Assembly: GCF_000282215.1 (NCBI RefSeq)
Contig: NZ_AKJS01000069.1
Coordinates: forward strand, 1 to 64,000
Source: Pseudomonas sp. GM21
GTDB taxonomy: Bacteria; Pseudomonadota; Gammaproteobacteria; Pseudomonadales; Pseudomonadaceae
Length of the DNA stretch: 64,000 nt
Direction of reading: 5' to 3'
A program made the position numbers and the translations under genes. Within the stretch, counting starts at the first letter, position 1. Every line of letters starts with the position of its first letter. Of this stretch, positions 53,112 through 61,526 are shown piece by piece. Under the pieces are notes generated by a model. The model worked only from the letters and a program-made list of their open reading frames with translations. It was not told the origin of the DNA and did not search any database.

Positions 53112-53825
53112 TCAGATCACATGGGCACGCTGCAGTTCGGTCAATGACAACGCCTTCAAACTCGCCAGCTGCGGATCGCGCCGATCCCGTGGATGGGGCA
53201 AATCCACGCTCAGTTGCTGGCGGATGCTGCTGGGCCGATTGTCCATGACCAGCACCCGGTCGCTGAGGTACAGCGCTTCATCGACATCGTGGGTCACCAG
53301 CAGCAGGGCGATGGCGTGACGCTGGGCGAGTTGCAGCAAGAGATCCTGAAGCTTCATGCGGGTGAAGGCGTCCACCGCGCTGAAAGGCTCGTCCAACAAC
53401 AAGACCTGCGGTCGCGAATACAGCCCCCGCGCTATTGCGACGCGCTGAGCCATGCCGCCGGACAGGGCTTTGGGCAGCGCTTGGGCGAAACCGCCCAGGC
53501 CGACTTCCTCAATGAGTTGTGCGACCCAGGCTCTGTCGTAATGGTTGTCGGCGCTGAAACCGATGTTTTGCTCGACCGTCAGCCAGGGCATCAGCCGTGG
53601 CTCCTGAAACACGAAGGCCACTTCGCCCGCGTTGTTGCGCAGTTCGCCCTGGAAATCCTTTTCCAGCCCGGCGACGATGCGCAGCAACGTGCTTTTACCG
53701 CAGCCGCTGGGGCCGAGCAGACTGACGGTTTCCCTTGGCTGCAATTGCAGGTGAATGTTTTTCAGGACGGTGGTGGCGGCAAAGGATTTGCGCTCGACCC
53801 GAATGTCCAGCAGGTGCGCGGTCAT
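53112..53825 (-). CDS. ABC transporter ATP-binding protein, sulfonate type
   Basis: A 237-aa ATPase with Walker A GPSGCGKST (38-46), signature LSGGMAQ, Walker B VLLLDEPFSAVD and the following THDVDEAL. It belongs to the nitrate/sulfonate/taurine family (SsuB/TauB/AtsC-like). It powers the permease encoded directly upstream (3-base gap). It is the last gene of the SBP-permease-ATPase operon on this strand. Confidence 0.92.
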   Translation of the reverse strand: MTAHLLDIRVERKSFAATTVLKNIHLQLQPRETVSLLGPSGCGKSTLLRIVAGLEKDFQGELRNNAGEVAFVFQEPRLMPWLTVEQNIGFSADNHYDRAWVAQLIEEVGLGGFAQALPKALSGGMAQRVAIARGLYSRPQVLLLDEPFSAVDAFTRMKLQDLLLQLAQRHAIALLLVTHDVDEALYLSDRVLVMDNRPSSIRQQLSVDLPHPRDRRDPQLASLKALSLTELQRAHVI

Positions 53826-53828
53826 GGC

Positions 53829-54671
53829 TTAGTCCTCGGTACTTTGACCGTTGAAGGTGTCGCGCCAGGCCAGGAAACGTTTCTCCAGGCCGGCGAGGAG
53901 GCCGTCGCTGAGTTTGCCCAGTAGCGCCAACACGATGATCGCGGCCAGCACGATGTCCGGGCGCGAAGTCTCGCGACCGTCACTCAGCAGATAGCCCAAG
54001 CCTTTGGTCGCGGCGATCAGTTCGGCGGCCACCAGAAACATCCACGCCAGGCTCATGCCACTGCGCAACCCGGTGAACAGGCCGGGCAGGGCGGCGGGCA
54101 GGAGAATCCGCCGGACCAGCCGACGCCGACTGAAACCATACATTTGCCCGACTTCCACCAGTTTGCGATCAATGTCGCGGATGGCCGCAACGCCGTTGAG
54201 GTACACCGGAAAAAACGCGCCGATCGCGATCAAAACGATTTTCGAGGTCTCGTCGATGCCCAGCCACAGCAACAACAGCGGCACCCAGGCGAGGCTCGGG
54301 ATCGAGCGCAAACCGGCGAACGTCGGTTCCAGATACGCCTCGGCTTCACGGCTCAACCCCACCCACGCGGCGAACACCAGCGCCAGGCTGGCGCCGATGG
54401 CGAAACCGAGTAACACCCGCAGCAGGCTGGCGCTGATGTGTTTCCACAATGCACCGTCGGCCAGGTCCCTGAGGGTCAGTGCGATTTCGCTCGGCGCCGG
54501 CATTTGGTAGGAGGGCAACCAGCCGATCCGCACGACGAACTCCAGCAACAGAACGATCAGCACCGGCAACACCAGGCCCTTGAGGCGCAGGCGCCAGGCG
54601 TTGTGCAGGGAAAACCTGGCGCGGCGCGGCGTGGGCAGTTCCAGTGGCAGATTTTTGCTTTTGCTGGTCAT
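53829..54671 (-). CDS. ABC transporter permease, sulfonate type
   Basis: A 280-aa inner-membrane protein with six hydrophobic segments and the EAA-loop region GVAAIRDIDRKLVEVGQMYGFSRRRLVRRILLPAALPGLFTGLR, as in SsuC/TauC. It lies 10 bases after the binding-protein gene and 3 bases before the ATPase gene, so all three form one operon. The substrate is probably an organosulfur compound such as a sulfonate or sulfate ester (inference). Confidence 0.92.
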   Translation of the reverse strand: MTSKSKNLPLELPTPRRARFSLHNAWRLRLKGLVLPVLIVLLLEFVVRIGWLPSYQMPAPSEIALTLRDLADGALWKHISASLLRVLLGFAIGASLALVFAAWVGLSREAEAYLEPTFAGLRSIPSLAWVPLLLLWLGIDETSKIVLIAIGAFFPVYLNGVAAIRDIDRKLVEVGQMYGFSRRRLVRRILLPAALPGLFTGLRSGMSLAWMFLVAAELIAATKGLGYLLSDGRETSRPDIVLAAIIVLALLGKLSDGLLAGLEKRFLAWRDTFNGQSTED

Positions 54672-54681
54672 GAGTTCCCCG

Positions 54682-55668
54682 TTACTGACGAGCCACGGTT
54701 TGTTTAACGCCGGTATCGATCAGTTGATCGATGACCTGATCGACATTCACCCCACGACGAACCAGCTCCTCGGACACAAGAATGGGCGCCGCGGCTTTCG
54801 AGGCGAGCACATCCTTGGCGGTCAGCTGCGGGCTGCTGAGGTCCGTGCGCGACAGTTGCAGCGTGGCCACTTCCAGCGGCAGGCCGGATTCGCTGGCGAG
54901 CAATTTCGCCAATTCGTCTGGATTTTTTACCGCCCAATCACGGGCCTGTTCATAAGCATTCAGCACGGTATCGATCGTTTGCGGATGCTCTTTGGCGTAG
55001 GTTTCAGTGACGCTGACCACGCCGTAGCTGTTGAACTGGGTGTTGCGATACAACAAGCGCGAACCGGCCTGAACCTGGCTGGCCGCCATGTGCGGATCCA
55101 GCCCGGCCCAAGCGTCGACGTCACCTTTCTCCAAGGCGATGCGACCGTCCGGGTGCTGCAAATGCACCAGTTCGACATCGTCTTTGCTCAAGCCGGCCTG
55201 TTGCAGGCTGCGCAAGGTGAACAGATACGGATCGGTGCCTTTGGTGGCGGCGATTTTCTTGCCTTTGAGATCTGCCACGGTTTTGTACGGCGAGTCCTTG
55301 CGCACCAGCAACGCGGTCCACTCGGCGCGGCTGTACACATAAACCGACTTGATCGGGCTGCCGTTGGCGCGGCTGAGCACAGCGGCCAGGCTGGCGGACG
55401 AAGCGAAGTCGACGCCGCCGCTATTGAGGTATTCCAGTGAACGGTTACTGCCTTGGCTCAGGACCCAACTGACCTTGGTCTGTGGCAGGGCCTTCTCAAG
55501 GAAACCGAAGTGCTTGAGCACCAGGCTCACCGGTGAGTAATAGGCGTAATCCAGATGCACCTCGGCGGGTGGCGTTTCGGCAGCCTGGGCCAGCGGTTGC
55601 AGGCTCAGGGCCAGTGCACAGGCGCTCAGCAGGTACTTGACGCTGGAAAAGCGGAAGGTGGATTTCAT
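54682..55668 (-). CDS. Sulfonate-type ABC transporter substrate-binding protein
   Basis: A 328-aa periplasmic protein with a signal peptide (SACALALSLQPLAQAAE, cut near 29). The NMT1/SsuA-like fold is indicated by SLVLKHFGFLEKALPQTKVSWVLSQGSNRSLEYLNSGGVDFASSAS and KTVADLKGKKIAATKGTDPYLFTLRSLQQAGL. It is the first gene of the operon. A second binding protein (55965) is divergent from it, so two ligands may share this permease. Confidence 0.9.
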   Translation of the reverse strand: MKSTFRFSSVKYLLSACALALSLQPLAQAAETPPAEVHLDYAYYSPVSLVLKHFGFLEKALPQTKVSWVLSQGSNRSLEYLNSGGVDFASSASLAAVLSRANGSPIKSVYVYSRAEWTALLVRKDSPYKTVADLKGKKIAATKGTDPYLFTLRSLQQAGLSKDDVELVHLQHPDGRIALEKGDVDAWAGLDPHMAASQVQAGSRLLYRNTQFNSYGVVSVTETYAKEHPQTIDTVLNAYEQARDWAVKNPDELAKLLASESGLPLEVATLQLSRTDLSSPQLTAKDVLASKAAAPILVSEELVRRGVNVDQVIDQLIDTGVKQTVARQ

Positions 55669-55964
55669 GGGGTGGCTCCGGGCAAGGCGACGATTTTTTT
55701 ATATCCAGAAAAATATTTTGTCTGAGTGCTTCCTGCATAAATGGAATATTGCAGGCTCTGTGCCATGTCCGGGATTTACCGGTTTGTCGGGGCGTTTTCC
55801 GTGTTAAGAGACGTGATTGGTGTACCGGGGCAGACAGTGTGTTGAATGGGTGTTGCTGGGGCAACACCACTGGATTCAGGTCATGAGCTTATGCACAAAT
55901 AGAATTTATAAAGGTGTTTGTAAGAGCGTTAGGGTCTATATAAATAACGCCCCTGGAGCCTCCG

Positions 55965-56912
55965 ATGAACCTGTCCCGATTCGTGCGCAGTCTGTTGACC
56001 AGTGCACTGTTTGCCGCCCCGATCACCTACGCCGCCGACCCCGTGGTCCTGCATGTCGGCGATCAGAATTACTACAACGTGCGCGCTTCGGTGGAGGCCT
56101 CGGGTGCGTTGGAGGGCGCGCCCTATACCGTCGACTGGAAGCATTTCCAGGCCGCTGCACCACTGGCCGAAGCATTGAACACCGGCGCACTGGACGTGGG
56201 GTTTCTCGGGGATTCCGGCTTTCTGTTTCTGGCAGCCAAACAGGCGCCGGTGAAGCTGATCGGTGTGTCGCGGCAGAATCCGGACACCATTGCCTTGCTC
56301 GTGCCCAAGGATTCACCGGTCCGCAGCATCGCCGATCTCAAGGGCAAGAAAGTCGCGTATTGGCCCGGCGCCTGGAGCCAGCAATTGACCCTGCGCGCTT
56401 TGGAGAAAGCCGATCTACCGGAAGACTACGTCGAGTTCATCAAACTGATGCCGATAGACGCCTCAGCCGCATTGCCTCAGGGCAGCATCGACGCGTTCCC
56501 GGTGTGGGAACCGTACATTTCCCAGCAGATTCTGTTTTCCGGCGCGCGCCCGATACTCACTGCTAAAAACCTGATGCCTGGCCTCAGCGCCATCGCCGCC
56601 TCGACACCGGCCATCGACAGCAAGCGCGAAGCCATCGCCGATTTCCTGGTGCGCCTGAAAAAAGCCCGTGCCTGGGTCGACAGCCATACCGACGAATACG
56701 CCGACCTGTGGGCGAAGAAAGCCAATCTCGATCAGAACGTGTCGCGCCATTGGTTGCGTCAGGCCCACATGACCGTCGGCCCGGTGGATCAGCAAGCGGC
56801 GGCGGATTTGCAGAGCACCGCGGACTTCTTGTTCAAGGTCAAGGCACTGCCGACGGCGCTGGCGACCGCGCCGATCATCGACCACTCGTTCCAGCAGGCC
56901 TTGGCGCAGTAA
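55965..56912 (+). CDS. ABC transporter substrate-binding protein, second copy
   Basis: A 315-aa periplasmic protein with a signal peptide ending near ITYAADP. The mature part (VVLHVGDQNYYNVRASVEASGALEGAPYTVDWKHFQAAAPLAEALNTGALDVGFLGDSG) is of the NMT1/SsuA-type family, as is SIADLKGKKVAYWPGAWSQQLTLRALEKADLPEDYVEF. It is divergent from the transporter operon and lacks its own permease, so it probably serves the same transporter with a different ligand (inference). Confidence 0.88.
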   Translation: MNLSRFVRSLLTSALFAAPITYAADPVVLHVGDQNYYNVRASVEASGALEGAPYTVDWKHFQAAAPLAEALNTGALDVGFLGDSGFLFLAAKQAPVKLIGVSRQNPDTIALLVPKDSPVRSIADLKGKKVAYWPGAWSQQLTLRALEKADLPEDYVEFIKLMPIDASAALPQGSIDAFPVWEPYISQQILFSGARPILTAKNLMPGLSAIAASTPAIDSKREAIADFLVRLKKARAWVDSHTDEYADLWAKKANLDQNVSRHWLRQAHMTVGPVDQQAAADLQSTADFLFKVKALPTALATAPIIDHSFQQALAQ

Positions 56913-57057
56913 GCGAGGAGGGTGGGCAGCGGAACCAAACACTGTGTACCCTGATCCAACTCCGGCCCGCGACACTGGCGGGTCGGCGAAGGATGAACGG
57001 GCGAAGGACTTTTGCCATTTGATGAGTTGACCGTCACGGTCTGATCCAAGGCAAAAC

Positions 57058-57957
57058 ATGAAGCAGCTGTACACACTATTCAGCACAATGGCCATCGCCG
57101 TCGGGCTCGCAGGCTGTATCGCTGCCCCCATCCAACTGACCCCGCAGACGGAACAACGCCTGCAGGCCCAGGCGCCGATTCGCTTTCTGTTGACCTACGA
57201 CGATGGCCCCAGCGCTTCGAGCTTCTGGAACCCCACCGCGACCGTGCTCGACAGCCTGAAGGACAATCCCCTACAGCCGAACATCAAAGCGGTGTTTTTC
57301 GTGCAGACCGGCGCGCCACGGGCCGGCGACAGTGACATCGGGCGCCAGCTCATGCATCGCGAACAGGAAGAAGGACAGGTGCTGGGGTTTCACACCGCCA
57401 CCCACTGGCACACCAATCACCGCTCGCTGAGCCCGCAAGAACTGGAACAGGCGCTGAGCAAAGGCAGTGCAGACATAGCAGCCATCACCGGTAAGCCGCC
57501 GACCCTGGTACGTCCGCCATTCTGGAACTATGACAAACGCGTCTTCGCCGCCTATCAACAGCACGGCATGCATGTGCTGCTAACCGATTTGAGCGCCAAT
57601 GACGGCAAAATCTGGGGCTTTAACGCCAGCCCCCGGCGACGCTCGCATATGCTGCGTTCAATGTCTGAAGTGCGTGAGCGCATTGCGCAGGGTGAGTTGC
57701 CGACCGTGGATGGGGTGATTCCCGTGGTGGTGACCTTCCACGACCTCAATCGCTACACCGCCCGGCACACCCGGGAATACCTGCAAATCCTGATCGACAG
57801 CGCCAAGGCCAGCGGCGTGCCACTGGCGCAGAAGCCGTTTTACGACGATCACGACGCGGTGCTGCGCGCGGCGATGGCGCGCACCGTCAAGGACAGTTCG
57901 CAGCCAGTAGAACTGCCGGGTTTCTGGAACTGGTTCTGGGACAAGAACTCCCATTAA
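57058..57957 (+). CDS. Polysaccharide deacetylase-family lipoprotein
   Basis: A 299-aa NodB-homology protein with a lipoprotein signal (VGLAGC, Cys20). The NodB motifs are present: TYDDGPS with Asp48-Asp49 (catalytic and metal ligands), HTATHWH with His112 and His116 (metal ligands) and RPPFWNY. Attached to a membrane in the periplasm, it would deacetylate peptidoglycan, poly-GlcNAc or another glycan. Its 3' end overlaps the catR stop by four bases. It is not linked to polysaccharide synthesis genes here. Confidence 0.88.
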   Translation: MKQLYTLFSTMAIAVGLAGCIAAPIQLTPQTEQRLQAQAPIRFLLTYDDGPSASSFWNPTATVLDSLKDNPLQPNIKAVFFVQTGAPRAGDSDIGRQLMHREQEEGQVLGFHTATHWHTNHRSLSPQELEQALSKGSADIAAITGKPPTLVRPPFWNYDKRVFAAYQQHGMHVLLTDLSANDGKIWGFNASPRRRSHMLRSMSEVRERIAQGELPTVDGVIPVVVTFHDLNRYTARHTREYLQILIDSAKASGVPLAQKPFYDDHDAVLRAAMARTVKDSSQPVELPGFWNWFWDKNSH

Positions 57958-58844
57958 AACCTGGCCTGCGGTTGCAACTCTTCGATCATCTTCAAACAAT
58001 GATTCAACCCCGGGGAAACATCGCCCACCCGCCGACTGAGAATGATCGGCGAGGTGGCGTTGTCTTCCAGCAACGGGGTAAAGCCAATGTCGTCGCGGTG
58101 CAGCAGCTGCACCGAGGCTGGCACCAGCGTGACGCCGATCCCGGCACCCACCAAACCGATCGCTGTTTGCAGTTCATTGGTCCATTGCGCCACGTGAATG
58201 CTCACGCCGTAGGACTCGAACAGCGCTATGACATGGTCGGCATAGCTGGGGCGCGGATTGCCCGGGTACAGCACAAAGGGTTCTTTGGACAGTTGGCGCA
58301 GGCTGACCGGCCCGGACAGCAGGGGATGGCCGGCGGGCAGGGCGGCGACCAAGCGGTCTTCGGTGAGCACCGTTTGAATGATCGCCGGGTCGTCGATGCG
58401 AATTCGCCCGAAACCAATATCAATTCGCCCGGCCTTGAGCGCTTGCACTTGTTGCAGCGTGGTCATTTCCGACAGCCCCAGTTCAAGCTCCAGCGGCTCG
58501 CCGCTGCGCAGACGGCGGATCAATTCCGGCAGCACACCGTAGAGGGTCGAAGGCGCGAAGCCGATGCCCAGCCAGGTCTTTTCTCCCTGGCCGATCCGCC
58601 GCGTGTTGTCGCAGACCTTGTTCAGCTGTTCGAGCAGGGCGGTGGAGTGTTCATGGAAAAACCGCCCGGCCTCCGTCAGCTTCAGCGGGCGGCCGCGCTC
58701 CAGCAGCAACACGCCCAGCTCGTCTTCCAGTTGCTGGATCTGCCGGCTCAGGGGCGGTTGGGCGATGTGCAGCAGTTCGGCGGCACGGGTGAAATTAAGG
58801 GTTTGAGCCAACACCTGAAAATACCGCAGGTGACGCAGTTCCAT
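57954..58844 (-). CDS. catR: LysR-family activator of the catechol pathway
   Basis: A 296-aa activator with the HTH at the N-terminus (LRYFQVLAQTLNFTRAAELLHIAQPPLSRQIQQLEDELG) and a muconate-binding effector domain. The sequence FHEHSTALLEQLN and the divergent position next to catBCA identify it as CatR. ATG 58844 is fixed by the MELRHLRYF start. It responds to cis,cis-muconate and probably binds the two palindromes at 58871-58909. Confidence 0.95.
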   Translation of the reverse strand: MELRHLRYFQVLAQTLNFTRAAELLHIAQPPLSRQIQQLEDELGVLLLERGRPLKLTEAGRFFHEHSTALLEQLNKVCDNTRRIGQGEKTWLGIGFAPSTLYGVLPELIRRLRSGEPLELELGLSEMTTLQQVQALKAGRIDIGFGRIRIDDPAIIQTVLTEDRLVAALPAGHPLLSGPVSLRQLSKEPFVLYPGNPRPSYADHVIALFESYGVSIHVAQWTNELQTAIGLVGAGIGVTLVPASVQLLHRDDIGFTPLLEDNATSPIILSRRVGDVSPGLNHCLKMIEELQPQARF

Positions 58845-58870
58845 GGGGCCTCCGAACATCAGTCGTTTGC

Positions 58871-58909
58871 ATACCTTAAAGGTATCAAGTCAGACCAATT
58901 CTATATTGG
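58871..58909. promoter_or_regulatory. CatR binding-site candidates
   Basis: Two perfect 5-5-5 palindromes lie in the catR-catB gap: ATACCTTAAAGGTAT (58871-58885, of LysR T-N11-A form) and CCAATTCTATATTGG (58895-58909), 24 bp apart. LysR activators typically use a recognition site plus an activation site nearer the promoter, which fits this pair. Confidence 0.6.
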
Positions 58910-58971
58910 CATCGCGAAAAAAGCCGTACGAGAATCGGTTCCAGAACTTTAAGAACCTGACGGGTATCGAC

Positions 58972-60120
58972 ATGCGTGCAACAGCCATTGAATCCATCGA
59001 GACGATCATCGTCGATCTGCCGACCATCCGCCCGCACAAGCTGGCGATGCACACCATGCAGAATCAGACCCTGGTGATCATCCGTGTGCGCTGCGCCGAT
59101 GGCATTGAAGGGATCGGTGAGTCCACCACCATCGGTGGCCTGGCCTATGGCAACGAAAGCCCGGACAGCATCAAGACCAACATCGACACACACTTCGCAC
59201 CGCTGCTGATCGGCCAGGACAGCGGCAATGTGAATGCCGCCATGTTGCGTCTGGAACGCAGCATTCGTGGCAATACCTTTGCCAAATCCGGGATCGAAAC
59301 CGCGTTGCTCGATGCCCAGGGCAAGCGCCTCGGCCTGCCGGTCAGCGAATTGCTGGGCGGGCGTGTTCGTGATGCCTTGCCGGTGGCCTGGACCCTGGCC
59401 AGCGGCGACACCGACAAAGACATCGCCGAAGCGGAAAAAATGCTCGACCTGCGCCGCCATCGGATCTTCAAGCTGAAAATCGGTGCCGGTGAAGTCAACC
59501 GCGACCTGGCCCACGTCATTGCGATCAAAAAAGCCCTGGGCGACCGCGCCAGCGTGCGGGTCGATGTCAATCAGGCCTGGGATGAAGCGGTCGCGTTGCG
59601 CGCTTGCCGGATCCTCGGCACCAACGGCATCGACTTGATCGAACAGCCAATATCGCGCAACAACCGTGCCGGCATGGCGCGTCTGAATGCGATGAGCCCG
59701 GCGCCGATCATGGCCGACGAGTCCATCGAATGCGTGGAAGACGCCTTCAATCTGGCGCGCGAAGGCGCTGCGTCGGTGTTTGCCTTGAAGATCGCCAAGA
59801 ACGGCGGCCCACGCGCCGTGCTGCGTACTGCCGCGATTGCCGAAGCAGCCGGCATCGCCCTGTACGGCGGCACCATGCTGGAAGGCGGCCTCGGCACCAT
59901 GGCCTCGGCCCATGCCTTTATCACCCTGAACAAACTGGCTTGGGACACCGAACTGTTCGGCCCCTTGCTGCTGACCGAAGATATTCTCAGCGAGCCGCTG
60001 GTTTATCGCGATTTCGAGCTGCATGTCCCACAAACACCGGGCCTGGGCCTGACCCTGGACGAAGAACGCCTGGCGTTTTTCCGTCGCGACAAAACATCCA
60101 CTTCCGTTCATCAAGCCTGA
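58972..60120 (+). CDS. catB: Muconate cycloisomerase I
   Basis: A 382-aa cytosolic enolase-superfamily enzyme that converts cis,cis-muconate to muconolactone in the ortho-cleavage branch of catechol degradation. The canonical catalytic residues are all at their P. putida positions: Lys167 and Lys169 (KLK), Asp198 (VDVN), Glu224 (IEQP), Asp249 (ADES) and Lys273 (ALKIAKNGG). ATG 58972 begins at MRATAIES. It is the first gene of catBCA, under CatR control. Confidence 0.97.
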   Translation: MRATAIESIETIIVDLPTIRPHKLAMHTMQNQTLVIIRVRCADGIEGIGESTTIGGLAYGNESPDSIKTNIDTHFAPLLIGQDSGNVNAAMLRLERSIRGNTFAKSGIETALLDAQGKRLGLPVSELLGGRVRDALPVAWTLASGDTDKDIAEAEKMLDLRRHRIFKLKIGAGEVNRDLAHVIAIKKALGDRASVRVDVNQAWDEAVALRACRILGTNGIDLIEQPISRNNRAGMARLNAMSPAPIMADESIECVEDAFNLAREGAASVFALKIAKNGGPRAVLRTAAIAEAAGIALYGGTMLEGGLGTMASAHAFITLNKLAWDTELFGPLLLTEDILSEPLVYRDFELHVPQTPGLGLTLDEERLAFFRRDKTSTSVHQA

Positions 60121-60129
60121 GGAGAGATC

Positions 60130-60420
60130 ATGCTGTTCCACGTAAAAATGACCGTGAACCTGCCGGTCGACATGAACCCGGAAACCGCAGCCAAACTCAA
60201 GGCTGACGAGAAAGCCCTGGCCCACCGCCTGCAAGAGCAAGGCAAGTGGCGTCACCTGTGGCGCATCGCCGGGCACTATGCCAATTACAGCGTATTCGAC
60301 GTCGACAGCGTTCAAGAACTGCACGACCTGTTGATGCAACTGCCGCTGTTTCCGTACATGGCGATCGAGATCGACGCGATGTGCCGGCACCCGTCTTCCA
60401 TCCGCGAGGATGACCGCTGA
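60130..60420 (+). CDS. catC: Muconolactone delta-isomerase
   Basis: A 96-aa cytosolic enzyme that turns muconolactone into 3-oxoadipate enol-lactone, assembling as a large oligomer. FHVKMTVNLPVDM and HLWRIAGHYANYSVFDVDS are typical. It starts 9 bases after the catB stop with GGAGAGA before ATG 60130, so catB and catC are coupled. Confidence 0.97.
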   Translation: MLFHVKMTVNLPVDMNPETAAKLKADEKALAHRLQEQGKWRHLWRIAGHYANYSVFDVDSVQELHDLLMQLPLFPYMAIEIDAMCRHPSSIREDDR

Positions 60421-60475
60421 ACCCAGCCTGTTCAGTTCGCCAAGCAAATAATTACAAGATGAGGAACCCAACAAA

Positions 60476-61405
60476 ATGAACGTCAAGATCTCCCACACTG
60501 CCCAAGTCCAGAAGTTTCTCGAAGAGGCCAGCGGCCTGCACAACGATGCCGGTAATCCGCGAGCCAAGGCCCTGATCTACCGCATCCTGCGTGATTCGGT
60601 AAACATCATCGAAGACCTCGCCGTGACCCCGGAAGAGTTCTGGAAAGCCGTTAACTACCTCAACGTACTGGGCGCGCGTCAGGAGGCCGGGCTGATCGTC
60701 GCCGGGCTCGGTCTGGAGCATTACCTCGACCTGCTGATGGACGCCGAAGACGAGCAGGCCGGCAAATCCGGCGGCACGCCACGCACCATCGAAGGCCCGT
60801 TGTACGTGGCCGGTGCGCCGTTGTCCGAAGGCGAAGCGCGTCTCGATGATGGTCTCGATCCGGGTGTGACGCTGTTCATGCAGGGGCGCGTGTTCAACAC
60901 CGCCGGCGAACCGCTGGCCGGTGCCGTGGTGGACGTCTGGCACGCCAACACCGGCGGTACGTACTCGTACTTCGATACCACGCAATCGGAATTCAACCTG
61001 CGTCGCCGGATCGTGACCGATGCTGAAGGTCGCTACCGTTTCCGCAGCATCGTGCCGTCGGGTTACGGCTGCCCACCGGATGGTCCGACTCAGCAACTGC
61101 TCGATCAACTGGGCCGTCACGGCCAGCGTCCGGCGCACGTGCACTTCTTCATCTCGGCACCGGATCATCGCCATCTGACCACCCAGATCAACCTCGATGG
61201 CGAAAAATACCTGCACGACGATTTCGCCTACGCCACCCGTGATGAACTGATCGCCAAAATCACCTTCAGCGACGATCAGCAACGCGCAGCAGCACATGGT
61301 GTCAGCGGCCGGTTTGCCGAAATCGAATTCGATTTCACCTTGCAGTCCACGGCGCAACCAGAAGAACAGCAACGTCACGAACGGGTTCGTGCGCTGGAGG
61401 ACTGA
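60476..61405 (+). CDS. catA: Catechol 1,2-dioxygenase
   Basis: A 309-aa cytosolic non-haem Fe(III) intradiol dioxygenase that opens catechol to cis,cis-muconate. Likely iron ligands are Tyr163 (in GTYSYFD), Tyr197 (PSGYGCPPDGP), His221 and His223 (AHVHF). The length agrees with the family. It ends the catBCA operon; a terminator follows at 61426. AACAAAAT sits directly before its ATG and is one base from the AANAANAA Crc motif. Confidence 0.97.
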   Translation: MNVKISHTAQVQKFLEEASGLHNDAGNPRAKALIYRILRDSVNIIEDLAVTPEEFWKAVNYLNVLGARQEAGLIVAGLGLEHYLDLLMDAEDEQAGKSGGTPRTIEGPLYVAGAPLSEGEARLDDGLDPGVTLFMQGRVFNTAGEPLAGAVVDVWHANTGGTYSYFDTTQSEFNLRRRIVTDAEGRYRFRSIVPSGYGCPPDGPTQQLLDQLGRHGQRPAHVHFFISAPDHRHLTTQINLDGEKYLHDDFAYATRDELIAKITFSDDQQRAAAHGVSGRFAEIEFDFTLQSTAQPEEQQRHERVRALED

Positions 61406-61425
61406 TCACCTCTAGCAACGAACCG

Positions 61426-61464
61426 GGCTGCGAGATAACTGACCGTTTATCTCGTGGCCTTTTG
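61426..61464 (+). terminator. Rho-independent terminator of catBCA
   Basis: CGAGATAA (61431-61438) pairs with TTATCTCG (61447-61454), extended by GGC/GCC at 61426-61428 and 61457-61459, followed by TTTT. Confidence 0.8.
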
Positions 61465-61502
61465 TGTTTGGGCCAGGGCACTAGAATGGCCCAACCGCCG
61501 AT

Positions 61503-61510
61503 AACAACAA
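61503..61510 (+). promoter_or_regulatory. Hfq/Crc site before benR
   Basis: AACAACAA is an exact AANAANAA match, 16 bases before the benR ATG and next to GAGAG. benR mRNA is a known target of Crc in P. putida, so this is a well-supported site. Confidence 0.65.
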
Positions 61511-61526
61511 TGAGAGTGACCTGATT

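Noticed and set aside
53193..53924. Open frame antisense to the ABC ATPase
   Set aside because: The ATPase has all Walker and signature motifs; this is a reverse shadow.
58885..60567. 560-codon open frame antisense to catB and catC
   Set aside because: catB has every catalytic residue; the reverse frame has no family resemblance and arises from third-position GC bias.
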